Assembly (NCBI GenBank): GCA_019096155.1
Contig: JAHCVI010000005.1
Location: 1,994,468 to 2,058,467 of the forward strand
Reading direction: 5' to 3'
Source: Staphylotrichum longicolle
Taxonomy: Eukaryota; Ascomycota; Sordariomycetes; Sordariales; Chaetomiaceae
Length of the DNA stretch: 64,000 bases
Shown here: positions 44,701 through 56,506 of the stretch, piece by piece
Layout of the letters: every line of letters starts with the position of its first letter
Position numbering within the stretch: position 1 is the stretch's first letter
Notes under the pieces: model-generated
The model's database searches: none
Told to the model about the DNA's origin: nothing
Seen by the model: the letters and a program-made list of their open reading frames with translations, nothing else
Program-made: the position numbers and the translations under genes

Positions 44701-47700
44701 AAGGAAGCTGAAGAAAAAGCCGCGAGGGAGAAGAAGGAGGCTGAAGAACGCGAGCGTGAGGAGCGCGAGCGGATCGAGGCCGAAGCAGCCCTTGCAGCGG
44801 AACAGGCTGCGGTTTCCGAGCCTGTCGTTGAGGAACCCCAAGCGATGGAAGGGGTCGAGTCTCATGCCGAGACGCAACCAGAGGTCCAGCAGCCGAGTTC
44901 CAGTGCCGATCGCGTAGTCACCACTATCCGCGGCGAGACTGTGGATGTTACCGAGCTCGGCATTGACCCCGAATATCTCGCCGCCCTTCCAGAGGAATTC
45001 AGGGAAGAGGTCATCGCCCAGACCGTGAGCACCAGGCGCTCGCAGGCTCGCGAGCAAGCAGCCGCCGCCGAGGGAGAAAACACGGAAGTATTCCAGGAGT
45101 TCCTCGAGGCGTTACCGGCCGAGTTACGTATGGAGATTGTTCAGCAAGAACGCCAAGAACGCCGCCGACGCGAGCGAGAGGAGCAACGGAGACAGGTGAC
45201 TGGCGCCGTGCCGGACCTCGGCCCTGTCGAGATGGATACGGCCAGTATTCTGTTGACATTCCCACCAGCCCTTCGGGAGCAGGTGCTGCTTGAGCAGGGC
45301 GAAGACATTATGGACCATCTGCCCCCTGAGCTCGCTGCCGAAGCTCGTGCGCTTGCTCAGCGCCATCATGTGCATCGCGCTCACCCCCACGCTCCAGGCG
45401 TTCGTCCTCGGGATCCTGCTCGTCGCCCTGAGGCAGCGGTTGAGACAAAGCCACAGCGGCGCACCATTGTGCAGATGCTCGACAAGGCTGGTGTCGCCAC
45501 GCTTCTGCGACTGATGTTCATAACGCAGCAGAGCTCAATCCGCAACTACCTGTTTGATGTCTTTTCACACGTCTGCGAGAACCGCCAGAACCGCCTGGAG
45601 GTCATCTCTACCCTTCTCCAGATTCTTCAAGACGGCAGCACCGACATGGATGCTGTTGAACGCAGCTTCGGGCAGCTGTCCCTGAAGGCGAAGCAACCAA
45701 AAGACAAGGACCCCAAGACTCCGCAGAGCCTCAAGCGGACGTTTACGAACCTCAGCACCAGCAACCAAGTGACGAGCAATTCCGAAGTCTCGCCGCTGTT
45801 GATTGTCCAGCAATGCCTTGACCTTCTGCAGGAGCTCGCGACCAAGAACGCCCATGTTCCGTCCTTGTTCTTGACGGAGCACGAGACCGTGGCTTCAACG
45901 CTCAAGCGGAGCACGAGCCGCAAGGGCAAAGGCAAGGATATCAACACCAAGGCCCAGAAGTTTGCCATCAACTCACTCCTGGCCCTGCTTGACCGGGATT
46001 TGATCATGGAGAGCTCGTCTGTCATGCAGCTTTTGGCGGATCTGCTCAACAAGGTCACATACCCGCTGCAAGCTCTTGAGCGTCGCCGCAAGGAAGCTGA
46101 AGAGGAAGCGAAAAAGAAGGCAGAGGAAGAAGCAAACAAGGACAAAGCCGAGGGCGAGACTGAGGTCGCTCAAGCTTCGGAGGAGCAGCCTTCTGCAGGC
46201 CAGGCCACGGAGCCGACAGCCGCCGTGACTTCGGCCGAGGAGCAGCCGGAAGCATCGAACACGGAGCAGCCCGAGGCGGAGAGCTCAGTAGCCAAGGAGA
46301 CGAAGCCTGAGGAGAAGAAGATTCGGCAGCTCACCCCGCCCACGATTCCAGACCACAACCTGAAGCTGGTCATCAACGTCTTTGTCGCTCGTGAATGCAG
46401 CTCCAAGACCTTCCAGAACACGATCTCCACCATCAAGAATCTCTCCAACATCCCTGGCGCCAAGAAGGTGTTCGGCGAGGAGCTCGTCTCGCAGGCCAGG
46501 GACTTGAGTGAGAACATCGTGTCGGATCTCGACGACTTGCTTCCGCACATCCTAAAGGCAGAGTCGGGCACTGAAATCCAGGGGATTGCGCTTGCCAAGT
46601 TTTCTCCTGGTGCGTCGGAGCAAAACAAGCTGCTGCGTGTCCTGACTGCGCTGGACCATCTGTTCGATACTAAGAGCAAGAAGTCAACTGATGGCGCCGA
46701 GGGCAGCGAGGCAACGGACGACACCAAGGAGGACCTCCTGGATTCGCTCTACTGGAACCCGACTTTCGGAACCATGTGGGACAAGCTGAGTGCCTGCCTG
46801 AGCGCAATTCGCCAGCGCGAGAGCCTGCTCAACGTAGCAACGATTCTGTTGCCGCTCATCGAGTCTCTGATGGTGGTTTGCAAGAACACGACACTGGGTG
46901 AGGCACCTGCTTCGCAATCCGCGGCTTCGAAGGAGATGCTCCTGTCGAGCCCGCCGCCCGAGAACCGCATCTCAAGCTTGTTCTTCACCTTCACGGAGGA
47001 GCATCGACGGATCCTGAATGAGTTGGTCCGACAAAACCCCAAGCTCATGTCTGGTACTTTCTCTCTCCTCGTGAAGAATCCGAAGGTCTTGGAGTTCGAC
47101 AACAAGCGGAACTACTTCAACCGCAGCGTGCATGTCAAGACCGGCCAACAGCAACGGCCTCAGTACCCACCTCTCCAACTGTCTGTGCGTCGAGACCAGG
47201 TCTTCCACGACTCATTCAAGTCGCTCTATTTCAAGTCGGGCCCTGAGATGAAGTTTGGCAAGCTCAATATCCGCTTCCACGGCGAGGAGGGTGTCGACGC
47301 TGGCGGTGTGACGCGCGAGTGGTTCCAGGTGCTCGCCCGCCAGATGTTCGACCCCAACTATGCGCTCTTCATCCCTGTTTCGTCAGACCGCACCACATTC
47401 CACCCCAACAAGCTCAGTGGTATCAATGATGAGCACTTGATGTTCTTCAAGTTCATTGGGCGCATCATCGGCAAAGCTCTGTACGAGGGCCGTCTACTAG
47501 AGTGCTACTTCAGCCGTGCGGTCTACAAGCGCATCCTCGGCAAGCCGGTGTCGGTCAAGGACATGGAATCGTTTGATCCGGACTACTACAAGTCTCTCGT
47601 CTGGATGCTCGAAAACGACATCACTGACATCATTGTTGAGACTTTCTCGGTTGAGGACGACGAGTTTGGTGTGACCAAGGTCGTGGATCTCGTCGAAAAC

Positions 47701-48373
47701 GGCCGCAACATCCCCGTCACGGAGGAGAACAAGCACGAGTATGTGCGGCTGATTGTGGAGCACAAGCTTCTCACCTCGGTCAAGGAGCAGATGGAACACT
47801 TCCTGAAGGGTAAGTTGGGCATTTGCAGAGTCGCTTCTCCATCATCGTCATCGTCGCTAACGCGTTATGTTTTCAGGGTTCCATGACATTATCCCCGCAG
47901 ATCTCATCGCCATTTTCACCGAGCAGGAGCTTGAGCTTCTCATCTCTGGGCTGCCAGATATCGACGTGGACGACTGGAAGAGCAACACCGAGTATCACAA
48001 CTACACGGCGGCATCGCAGCAGATCCAGTGGTTCTGGCGTGCTGTGCGCTCATTCGACAAGGAGGAGCGGGCCAAGCTGCTCCAGTTCGTCACAGGCACG
48101 TCCAAGGTACCGCTCAACGGGTTCAAGGAACTGGAAGGCATGAATGGTGTCAACCGGTTCAACATTCACCGCGACTATGGCAACAAGGAGCGGCTCCCCA
48201 GCTCTCATACTTGCTTCAACCGTAAGTTTGGACACGCACTGACAGCCAAATGAGTTCTTACTGACTTTCTTGCCACAGAACTCGATCTCCCCGAGTATGA
48301 GAGCTATGACATTCTCCGCAGCCAGGTTCTCAAAGCGATAACTGCGGGAAGTGACTACTTTGGATTCGCGTAA
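35791..48373 (+). CDS. TOM1: HECT-type E3 ubiquitin ligase, TOM1/HUWE1 family
   Basis: Giant HECT ligase that ubiquitinates excess ribosomal proteins, histones and replication or mRNA-export factors. Seven exons join in frame: 35791-35838, 35900-43028, 43086-43646, 43698-43757, 43811-47809, 47877-48221 and 48279-48373. They give about 4078 residues with no frame break. The N-terminal third is the helical armadillo-like DUF908/DUF913 region (WVKDYVLAAASTPLPL, IYELLKLCPADMPKAARYEF). A UBA-like segment lies at about 1478-1525 (AHLDQVKNLCRLDYDEELA). A long Asp/Glu-rich stretch covers about 2393-2540, exons 3-4. A charged helix follows, then three ubiquitin-binding-motif-like units (DPEYLAALPEEFREEVI, FLEALPAELRMEIV, FPPALREQVLLEQ) at about 2975-3100. 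The HECT domain fills the last ~357 residues, with catalytic Cys at about 4045 in SSHTCFN, 33 residues from the end, as in human HUWE1. The C-terminus YFGFA is also typical. Confidence 0.97.
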
Positions 48374-49400
48374 ACAAGACGCGGCCTCGCATTGGACGAG
48401 GCAGGATGGGCGTGATGACAGAGAGGGGGGGGCATAAATTGTCCAACCTGTCAGGCCCGGGATGTGTGTTGATGTATTGTTTTTGGTTGCATTTGCAGGT
48501 TGGGGCGGCAGGAGGGAGTGGCGGCACACCGCGATGCTTTTGATGAAGTGTAGATTTTGTCATTGTATGTCTTTTTTAGTCTGGTCATTGCCGGCTGGTT
48601 CCCTCGGCGGGGTCTTCGGCGATGGGGGAGAGGCGAAGTGCAGGTCGCCTTTTCCCTGCTGCTGCTTGGCCTGCCGGAGGAGGCTTGGTAGATACATAGA
48701 CTATCGCAGATTCCTCTGTTTGGGGCAAAGCGGAAAGGATACTCCATACATGGCAATGGTTTGGTGTAGGTCTTGCAAGGTGGTGGTGTATGGTGTGAGA
48801 GCTCCCAGACTCTTACGAGGGATCGACAATGTGAGCAAAATGGATTCGTCGTCAAATTGCTTCAGAGGCACGAGATGGGTGTACTCAAGCCATACTACTA
48901 GCTTTTCAGTATGCTGTAACCAGAAACATATTTTTTTTTGCTTTCACAGTGTTGCGATGCCGAGGACCTCTGAAGTTGACCATTGCCTGCTGCTGAGCTC
49001 AATGTTCCAAGTCAAAAGCTTGGCGGGAACGTGGTGGGGCTAGACCCCACCGCTCTGCAGAACGTGGTCCGTGCGTGGCCCATAGGGCTCCAGGCCCGGC
49101 AGCGGCCCAACTTGCTGCCGAAAAGATTTCGCCCACATTTCCAAAAATTGAGTGCGCGTTTGGATCCCACCTTTGCACAACCGCTCGACCAACGACCAAC
49201 GACGACGAGGTAAGTCAAGATCCAGGTCCGAATTGCCCTCCCCGACGCACCCAGACATACCTTTGGGACCGTAAGATTTGAGAACGTCAGTTTTCGACCA
49301 AAATCTGCGAGACCACGAACCCCTCCGACCCTCGACCGACCACCGAGTATCGTCACGAACTTTCCGCTAACTCGAGCCTCGTTCAACAGACACAGTCAAG
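48374..49400. other. 1-kb intergenic region between TOM1 and RPS8
   Basis: 3' flank of TOM1 and RPS8 promoter/leader. No supportable gene. The leader just before 49401 is C-rich with repeated CGACC units. Confidence 0.5.
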
Positions 49401-50345
49401 ATGGGTATCTCTCGTGACTCTCGGCACAAGCGCGCCGCTACCGGTGCCAAGCGGGCGTCAGTATTTCCCTTTCCAGTCTCAGCCTTGAGGAACAATCGTT
49501 TGTGAATGGCTGCTAACATCGGTTTTGCTCCAGTTACTACCGTATGTCATGACCTCCTCCTCCCGATCCTATACTATACACAAGCCCCTCGGCAACGGGG
49601 GCGCTCGAAGGTCCGCTTGGGAGGTCACTGCCTTGTTTTGTTCGCTCTAGGGCGAGCGAATCAAGGCAGCAGCCGACCCCATGCGTTCTGAGCCTGTTCA
49701 ACGCACATGAAATGAACTATTTCTGACAACTGCGTACAGGGAAGAAGAGAGCCTTCGAGGCAGGTCGCCAGCCTGCGAACACCCGTATCGGTGCCAAGCG
49801 CATCCACACCGTCCGCACCCGCGGCGGCAACCACAAGTACCGTGCGCTCCGTCTCGACTCGGGCAACTTCGCCTGGGCCTCTGAGGGCTGCACCCGCAAG
49901 ACTCGTGTCATTGTGGTCGCCTGTACGTTGCCTTCTTGTCCCCGCTGCTTCTCGGGTGAAACCTTGCTGACTGAACTTCTCAGACCACCCTTCCAACAAC
50001 GAGCTTGTCCGCACCAACACCCTGACCAAGTCCGCCGTCGTCCAGATCGACGCTGCTCCCTTCCGTCAGTGGTACGAGGCCCACTACGGCCAGCCCATCG
50101 GCCGCCGTCGCCAGCAGAAGCAGGGCCAGACCGTTGAGGAGGTCAAGAAGAGCAAGTCTGTCGAGAAGAAGCAGGCTGCCCGCTTCGCCGCCTCCGGCAA
50201 GGTCGAGGCCGCTATCGAGAAGCAGTTCGAGGCTGGTCGTCTCTACGCCGTCGTCTCCAGCCGCCCCGGCCAGTCCGGCCGCTGCGACGGCTACATCCTC
50301 GAGGGTGAGGAGCTCGCCTTCTACCAGCGCAAGCTCCACAAGTAA
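49401..50345 (+). CDS. RPS8: 40S ribosomal protein S8 (eS8)
   Basis: Small-subunit ribosomal protein. Four exons join in frame: 49401-49456, 49534-49541, 49740-49922 and 49984-50345, giving 202 residues as in other eukaryotes. The start MGISRDSRHKRAATGAKRA is diagnostic. Exon 2 is an 8-nt micro-exon completing AYYR before KKRAFEAGRQPANTRIGAKR. Other blocks are HTVRTRGGNHKYRALRLDSG, YHPSNNELVRTNTLTKSAVV, FRQWYEAHYGQPIG and RPGQSGRCDGYILEGEELAF. The introns are 77, 198 and 61 nt with GT-AG borders. No frame break. Its neighbours TOM1 (+) and the GYP5-type gene (-) are unrelated. Confidence 0.98.
49534..49541 (+). other. RPS8: 8-nt micro-exon of RPS8
   Basis: TTACTACC between a TTTGCTCCAG acceptor and a GTATGT donor, with CTAAC upstream. 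It supplies Tyr-Tyr and parts of Ala and Arg codons, giving KRAYYRKKR as in fungal S8. Without it the frame is lost. Confidence 0.87.
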
Positions 50346-51202
50346 GCGTTGAGCGAGTGAGGTGATGCTTGATTGGGAGGAACAGGTCTGGGCATGGGGG
50401 GCGCGCATCGGCGTTTCGCCTGGGTGTTGATGGGTCATTTCTGGTTGCTTTGCTGCCCGTCTCGCTGATTTGGGCGGGATCTTCGGATATGAAAAAGGCG
50501 GCCATGGCAACTCGACTTCCAGTTGCTTTGACCGGTAACAGGGCATGGCAGGGATATAGGGCAATGGAAAATGAATACCCCCACCACGAGAGCAGCTCCC
50601 CAAGAAGTCAATTGATCCAGACTTGTCAATTCAAGGTGTCCCAAGCACGTTGTGTGGTATTCCACGAAAGAGATAGGTCATGGTCCTTCGTTGTTCCTCC
50701 ATGTTCAGAGGGGACTTAAGGGAATGTTGAGAATGTAGAGAGTACTTGTTGCAAACAAGATCTAACGAGCAATAGCAATGGTGGTTTCTTTAGTTCAAAA
50801 TCCCGTATGATAAATGCGGCCCCTCCTTGCAATGATCCATGCATGCGATCCTGATTTTTGCAGCACTACTCCAGCTCCCCATGTTCCAATCACACCTATC
50901 GTATACACCTGTTGGCTCTCCCCTCCGCACTCTCCCTGAGCCGCCTCCCCGCCCTTTCCTTCCCTCCATGTCTCACCGTTCCCATTCAACAACTTCACTC
51001 TGGCGATCCTACTATGGTTTTGGTGTCGCGTGCAGTAGACCCGGTGTTTTTGGACCACGGGTTCAAGGTGTATGAACTTGGAATGTCCCTCTCGCGAAAC
51101 ACCGCGCTTGGTTCACCCGGATCATACATGGGCGGTGATGTGTGTCCCTGCTTGGGACAACCGGCGAGTGATGCTAGTTACCTAGCCCTCCAGGGGCAAT
51201 CA
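50346..51202. other. Intergenic region between convergent RPS8 and GYP5-type genes
   Basis: Two 3' flanks. No gene or strong repeat seen. Confidence 0.5.
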
Positions 51203-54196
51203 TCATTGAAACTGCCGCTTGAGGTCGGTCCATTTCCGCGTGAGGGTCTCGTGTTGCGAGTTGATCTGTTTTGTTTGATTCCCAGTCAGTTTTATAAAGT
51301 TCATCGTTCAAACCCACAAAAAGCAAAAGAGATAAAAAAAAACTCACCTCGGCGTAATGCATCTTGGTCTGCACCAGCTCCTCCTCGAGCTCCGACAGCT
51401 CCTTCTCGAGCCGCTGGTTCTCCTCGTGCACCTTGCCGTTGCGCTTCATGAGGTCGTCGCGCTCGAGCTGCCACGCGGCCTCGATCTCGGCGGGCTGCTT
51501 CTCGATGACGATGCGCAGCTCCTGGACCTGGATCTTGAGCCCCTCGTTCTCGTCGCGCAGCTCGTCGTTGTCGACCTTTGTGTGCACCAGCTCGGTCGCG
51601 AGCGAGGCCTGCTCGGCGTCCACCTCCTGCAGGCGCTCCTCGAGCTTGCGCATGCGGATCGCGTAGCTGGCGTTGCTCGCGCGCAGGGCCTCGAGCTCGG
51701 CCTCGCGCTCCCGCTCGGCGCGCGTCTTCTCCTCCCACTCGAGCTGGTACGCCTTGAGCATCTCGGGCGTGATCTTGACCTCGCAGGCGTCGCGGACGAG
51801 CTGGTCGGCGCGGTACACTTCCTTGTCGATGCTGCTGGAGGAGCTGCCGAAGAAGCCGTTCTCGAGGATCGAGTTGGAGGAAGGGGCCGCGTCTATGTAG
51901 ACGTCAAAGACGCGGTCTTTGAGGAAGCTGGTGAGCTGGGACATGTCGGAGATGGCGAGGAGGGCGGCGGCGTTCTTTTGCATGAGGACGGTGCCGAATT
52001 TGAGAATGGCCGAGAGACCTTCGGAGAAGATCAAGTCATAGATGCGGAGGACGAGCTGCAGTGGGAAGCGGTAGGCGAAGAGGGTGAGGAACCACTGGGT
52101 GGCGTAGAGGTGTGGTGAGATGCCGCGCCTCCGGAGGTGGCAGTAGAGCGCCGGCTCGAGGTCTTCGAGCAGGCGCTCAAACTGGTACAGGTGCAGGTGC
52201 AGGCCGGGCATGTCCTGTATGAAGAGATCCCGGAGGTGGTACTGGTTCATTAACCGGACCAGCAAGCAGAAGGCCTCCTCTTCTGGCATCTGTGTAACAG
52301 GTCAGCAAACCCCCCGCTCGAGACAGAATAAGGCGAGTGAAGTTCTTACGTTGAAAAGTAGAGGCATGGCAAGGAAGTTCATGCCCTGCGCATAGCCGAC
52401 GCCCTCGTCGAAGAGCGCGTATGCCTTGCACACACCAAACAGGCCCTCCTGAAGCCCTTGAGCTGCGGCGAACTTGGAGTAACTAGTTCTCGCGCCGAGA
52501 TCTCTCCTAATGGTCTTCTCAAGCTTGTGAAGCATGGCCAGATCTTCCTTCTCCTTCTTTTGCCGCTCAAGAGCAGCGGCGGCCTGAGCCTTCTTGATAG
52601 AATCCGAATCCTTCTCGGTCGGTGATGGGGCACCGTTAGAGCCCGAGTTCTCGGAATGCACCGACGACGCCGAGGATGTCGAGCCCTTGGCGCTGCCGTT
52701 AGCAGCGGCGCTTATTGTTGCTCCGCTGCTTTGCCTGTCCTTGTCCTTCTTTTCCTTATCGGTTCCCCTTACCACAAGCTCACGGTAGACTGCCTCTAGC
52801 TCCTCGTTCTTGCTCTGAGCAAGGACCTGCCAGATGACACCTCGGATGGCGTTCGGAATTCCCGTTGCAATTGCCTTATTCAGCTCCTCGGGACTTGTAC
52901 GAGCAACGGCAGCGGGGCCTTCGTAGACCACGGACTGCCAGAGATCCCAGTCGACCGGAGAGTCGGCAAGAGACGAGGGGCCGGCGGTGACGCCAGAAGC
53001 AGTCCCTGGAGCAAGGTTCTTGTTGGGGGCCTGCGGTAACGGGGACACCGGGGGTTGTACCGCAAGGGCAGCATCCCCGCCCTCGGCGGGTGCCGCTCCA
53101 GTCTTATCGTCATCGCCGGGGACTGCGGCCTCTCCCCTCATTCGGAGTTGCTTGAAACGGTCTTTGAGCGTGTTTTTCGGTCCGTTCTCCCCGCCTTCTC
53201 CCTCCTTTTCCTCCTCCAATTTGCTCAGCATCATCTCTGGGTTGCTCGTAATGGTGGCAACCGAGCTGGCGGTGTTTCTCCTGGGTGACGGAGTCGGCTG
53301 TACCGCAGGCGGCTCTTTTGAGGAGCTCCGCGAGAGCCACGAGAAGGGGCTGTTGAATTTCCTGCCTGTGGATGCAGGTGCTGGCGCAGGGGCTGGGGCT
53401 GGAGCCGCGACGGCAGCTGGTGGAGATGGCGCTGCAGCTGGAGGTGCAGGCGGGCTCTTTGATCGGGAGTCGGTGGCCGGCGGCGACCACGGCAGGGGTG
53501 GCAAGGCACTGGTGATACTGCTGAAGGACATGGTCTTGGACTTCTCTGGCGGCGGGCTCTTCTCCGGAAGCGATTCGGCAGCCTGCTGCTGAGGGGGAGC
53601 GGGAGCGGGAGCGGGAGCGGTTGCTGCTGTGGCGTCGTCGTCGAGGTTCACATTATCGAGGGAGCCAGCGGATACTTGAGAAAGGGGTCGTGGGGGCTTC
53701 TTCTCTGCAGCTGGTTCTGGTGAGTCGGCCCGGCCATTCACTGCGACTGCAGGCGGCGGAGCGTCGTCCTCGTAGTCGGAGTTTGTCTGCTCCCCGAGCG
53801 AGACCCGTTTGACAGGCGGCTGGCGTTTGGTCAGTGACCGCACAGACCCGGTGTCGATGGCGTCCTCGAACGTTTCCTGCGGAGTGACGTCGCACAGTCA
53901 GCATGGTGTAGGCAACCGAAAGTGGCGTTCTCGTCCACACTGGAGAGTCTGCTGCCTGTGGGCAGGGTACTGTAGAGGGAAATGCATACCGTGTCGTCCT
54001 TGTCGGAGCCATCCTTGGAGGCTGGACTCTGCTCGTCGTCTGTGCTGTCCTCGTCTGTGTGGTCCTCCTCTGCGGCCGTCTTGCTCTGTCTCTTCTTTTT
54101 CTCCTCTTCCTGTGTCTCGGGCGCCTCCTGAGTCCCCGGAGTCACCTTCTCTTGGACCTCTTCCTGCTTAACGACGGTCTCTTCGGTGGCTGACAT
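51203..54196 (-). CDS. GYP5: TBC-domain Rab GTPase-activating protein, GYP5 type
   Basis: Stimulates GTP hydrolysis by Ypt/Rab GTPases (Ypt1/Sec4 in yeast) in ER-Golgi and exocytic traffic. Four exons join in frame: 53990-54196, 52350-53876, 51348-52289 and 51203-51265, giving about 912 residues. The N-terminal ~400 residues are disordered: Glu/Lys-rich, then Pro/Ala-rich with PAPAPAP repeats. The TBC domain spans about 410-700. It begins with ATGIPNAIRGVIWQVL and includes the catalytic arginine block TIRRDLGART. It also has the glutamine-finger block GVGYAQGMNFLA and ends with YATQWFLTLFAYRFPL and RIYDLIFSEG. A long coiled coil follows at about 758-905 (LEERLQEVDAEQASLATEL, KELSELEEELVQTKM), as in Gyp5/EVI5-type proteins. 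The last exon is a 63-nt piece ending WTDLKRQFQ. A Ser/Ala-rich insert of about 70 residues (STSSASSVHSENSG) lies inside the TBC domain. No frame break. Confidence 0.93.
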
Positions 54197-56506
54197 GATG
54201 GCTCGCGTGTCAATGGCGCTTCCAAGGGCCTTGCCGTGCCGTCGATGTCGCCCGTTTGTGGTATCAGTTGGACCAGATGCACCAGGTCTTTCAGTAGCGA
54301 GGCAGGGTGTCGGTTGGAATGATCAAGCGCGGAGTCGTGTGCCCATGGAATTTAACCGATGGGCGACGACGGGATGGTGGGGGGAGGAGACAGCTTTCAA
54401 GAGCGCCCCCGTTCGAGTCGCCCGTAAACGTGACGGAATGTGTCGATCAGCCCCTGCGGGTACGGTGCTGACGTCGTGTTGTCCTGTTGTGGGAGAAGCC
54501 GTCAAGACTCGACTGCGAACAGGCGGTTTGCGGTTTGCAATGTTTCTTCAGGTGTGTGTCTTTTGTGCACTCCCTTTTTCCATTGGATTTCCCACGGGAG
54601 GGTCCGAGTCCGCTAAATCTAGGGGACAGCAGATGGAAATGGTCAAAAGCGGAGGAGTCAGCCCCTCAACAATGGGCCCACGAACAGGGCCAGGGCTCAA
54701 AGGACATGCAATTACAGGAACGGTACGTGAGACTTGGAACGACGGCGCAATCCCTGCTGCCCCATGTCAGCGAGATACCGCCCTTGTGTGAGGTTCCACA
54801 AAGCCCGCCCGACACGGCTGACCCAGATGAAAGGCCAATTCCTGATTTCCCTGGTTGTCGGGTTATCGGGTGCTGCTGAAGAGTGGCTGCAGATGGTACA
54901 TTGGGCGTACGCAATACATTCGGTTGTGTATTTAGGGAGTACCGGCATGGCACAGTGCGCCTCTCCCCTGACCGCAACTTTCCAGCTTGCCCCGTCCAAC
55001 GCCAGCCCGGCACCATTGCACGCCAACCTGGGTGTTTAATCGAACAATTGGCCAACTTCTTCCCTCTTCTCCCTTCTTCCTCCATACAGCCTCAGACAGG
55101 ATCAAGTTGGGACTTGGGTCCGAGGCAACTGCACACTGCAAGCAACGATTCGACCAAAAAAAATGTTAGCGCCTCGCTTTTGGTGGGGGCGCAAGCTTGC
55201 AGGAGTGGAAGCCACAGGCGAGCATCTGAAACGAAACGGCGCAGGGGTCAGCTGCGGGCCACTGCGGGCCACTGCGGGCCAAGACCGGGGGCTGCTTTCG
55301 ATGCAATGCTCTCGAATGCTCCGCAGCTGTCATTCTGCACATCCAGCCCATCTGGCTGCCGATCTCCGGCGCCACCTGTCGTCCGATCATTCTGGCCGAC
55401 TTCTCCACTGCTTCTTTGTGCTGCTGTGCTGCGCTTTCCAGTCTTGTCTGTCAGCCCCGAGGCCAGCCCCCAGGGCCAGCTTCTGCAACTGGACCTCTTT
55501 TCAGGCTTCGTGCCAAAACCCCGCAGGCCCTGGCCCGCGACAGGCAAGGGCCCGAGATGGGACCCAGCACATGGAAACACGCGAGATTGACAATGATCTG
55601 CCATCTGCCACATCTCCCGAGTCCCGGCTGCGCGGCTCGCCGCAAACCCTAATTGCCTTTGGGGCAAATCTCTGCTTGTCCTGCGTTGAGAACGTGACTA
55701 AACAGCTCTGAGTCCCAACCCTCGGGATCACTGCACCCTGCTGCCAACAACGGAGTTGCAAAGCTGGACCCAGAAAACGGGAAAGGGGCCACTGGGGGTG
55801 GTCACCCCGGTTACAGCAAATGTCAAGTAAATAAACTGCGGAGTACCAATCATTCGGGCCCTTGGCCAATTCCATGAGGCTGGTTCAATTTATCTGGTCA
55901 GTCATAAAGTGATTTCTTATTGCAGGGATGTGACGCCAGGAATACCAAGTTGTGACCCCATCACCACATTGCCGTGGTCAGGAGCTCAGCTACATTGTCA
56001 GCAACCCGTCCTGTGATCGGTACCCCTTGAGTCAGGATACAGCAGTCCTGCTGGGTTTGGGTGAGTGCTGGTTTGTTAGGTAATCCGGCAGTCCAAGTTT
56101 GGAAGTCAGAGCAGGAATATCTCGTTGGGCTTGTGATGGACTGCAAACACTTAGGGTGTTGGTGTTGCATGCATTTACTCTGTAAAAAGCTAAGGAATGC
56201 AAATATCGATCTTTTGTGATATGAGAAACGAGGAGCAGGAGTTGCCGCCTCCCAGGTCTGGTCTCCTTTATGTTGGACCGTAAGAAAGATTCCATCCCCG
56301 GTTTGACCGTTCCAACGAAAACCATCTATTCCCCTTTTCAATGATATAGCCATCTGTGTCCTTTCAGCAATGGTACCCCCCTTCCAAGCAACCAACCTCA
56401 GCAAAGTATAGCCAACCGTCGACTTTCCAACGGCAAGCAAAGCAACCATCCCTCCCAGCAAGCAAAGCCCAATCCCATCTCTCCCCTCATTCTCAAACCT
56501 CCCATC
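54197..56506. other. 2.3-kb intergenic region
   Basis: Upstream of the GYP5-type gene (-) and downstream of the FTPSDY protein gene (-). Open frames of up to about 235 codons exist on the plus strand near 54883-55711. They show no domain, no consistent composition and no splice support. Contains the 10-bp tandem repeat at 55252-55281. Confidence 0.5.
55252..55281. repeat. Three perfect copies of a 10-bp repeat
   Basis: CTGCGGGCCA is repeated three times without mismatch in non-coding DNA. Confidence 0.95.

Noticed and set aside
54405..54425. GTTCGAGTC resembling a tRNA T-loop
   Set aside because: The flanking bases do not pair as a T-arm and no acceptor or anticodon arm can be drawn around it.
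55252..55281. CRISPR-like array from regular repeats
   Set aside because: Repeats are only 10 bp, adjacent and without spacers, in a eukaryotic genome.
54883..55711. Overlapping plus-strand frames of 182-235 codons
   Set aside because: Mutually overlapping in two frames, no family resemblance, and one contains the simple 10-bp repeat.
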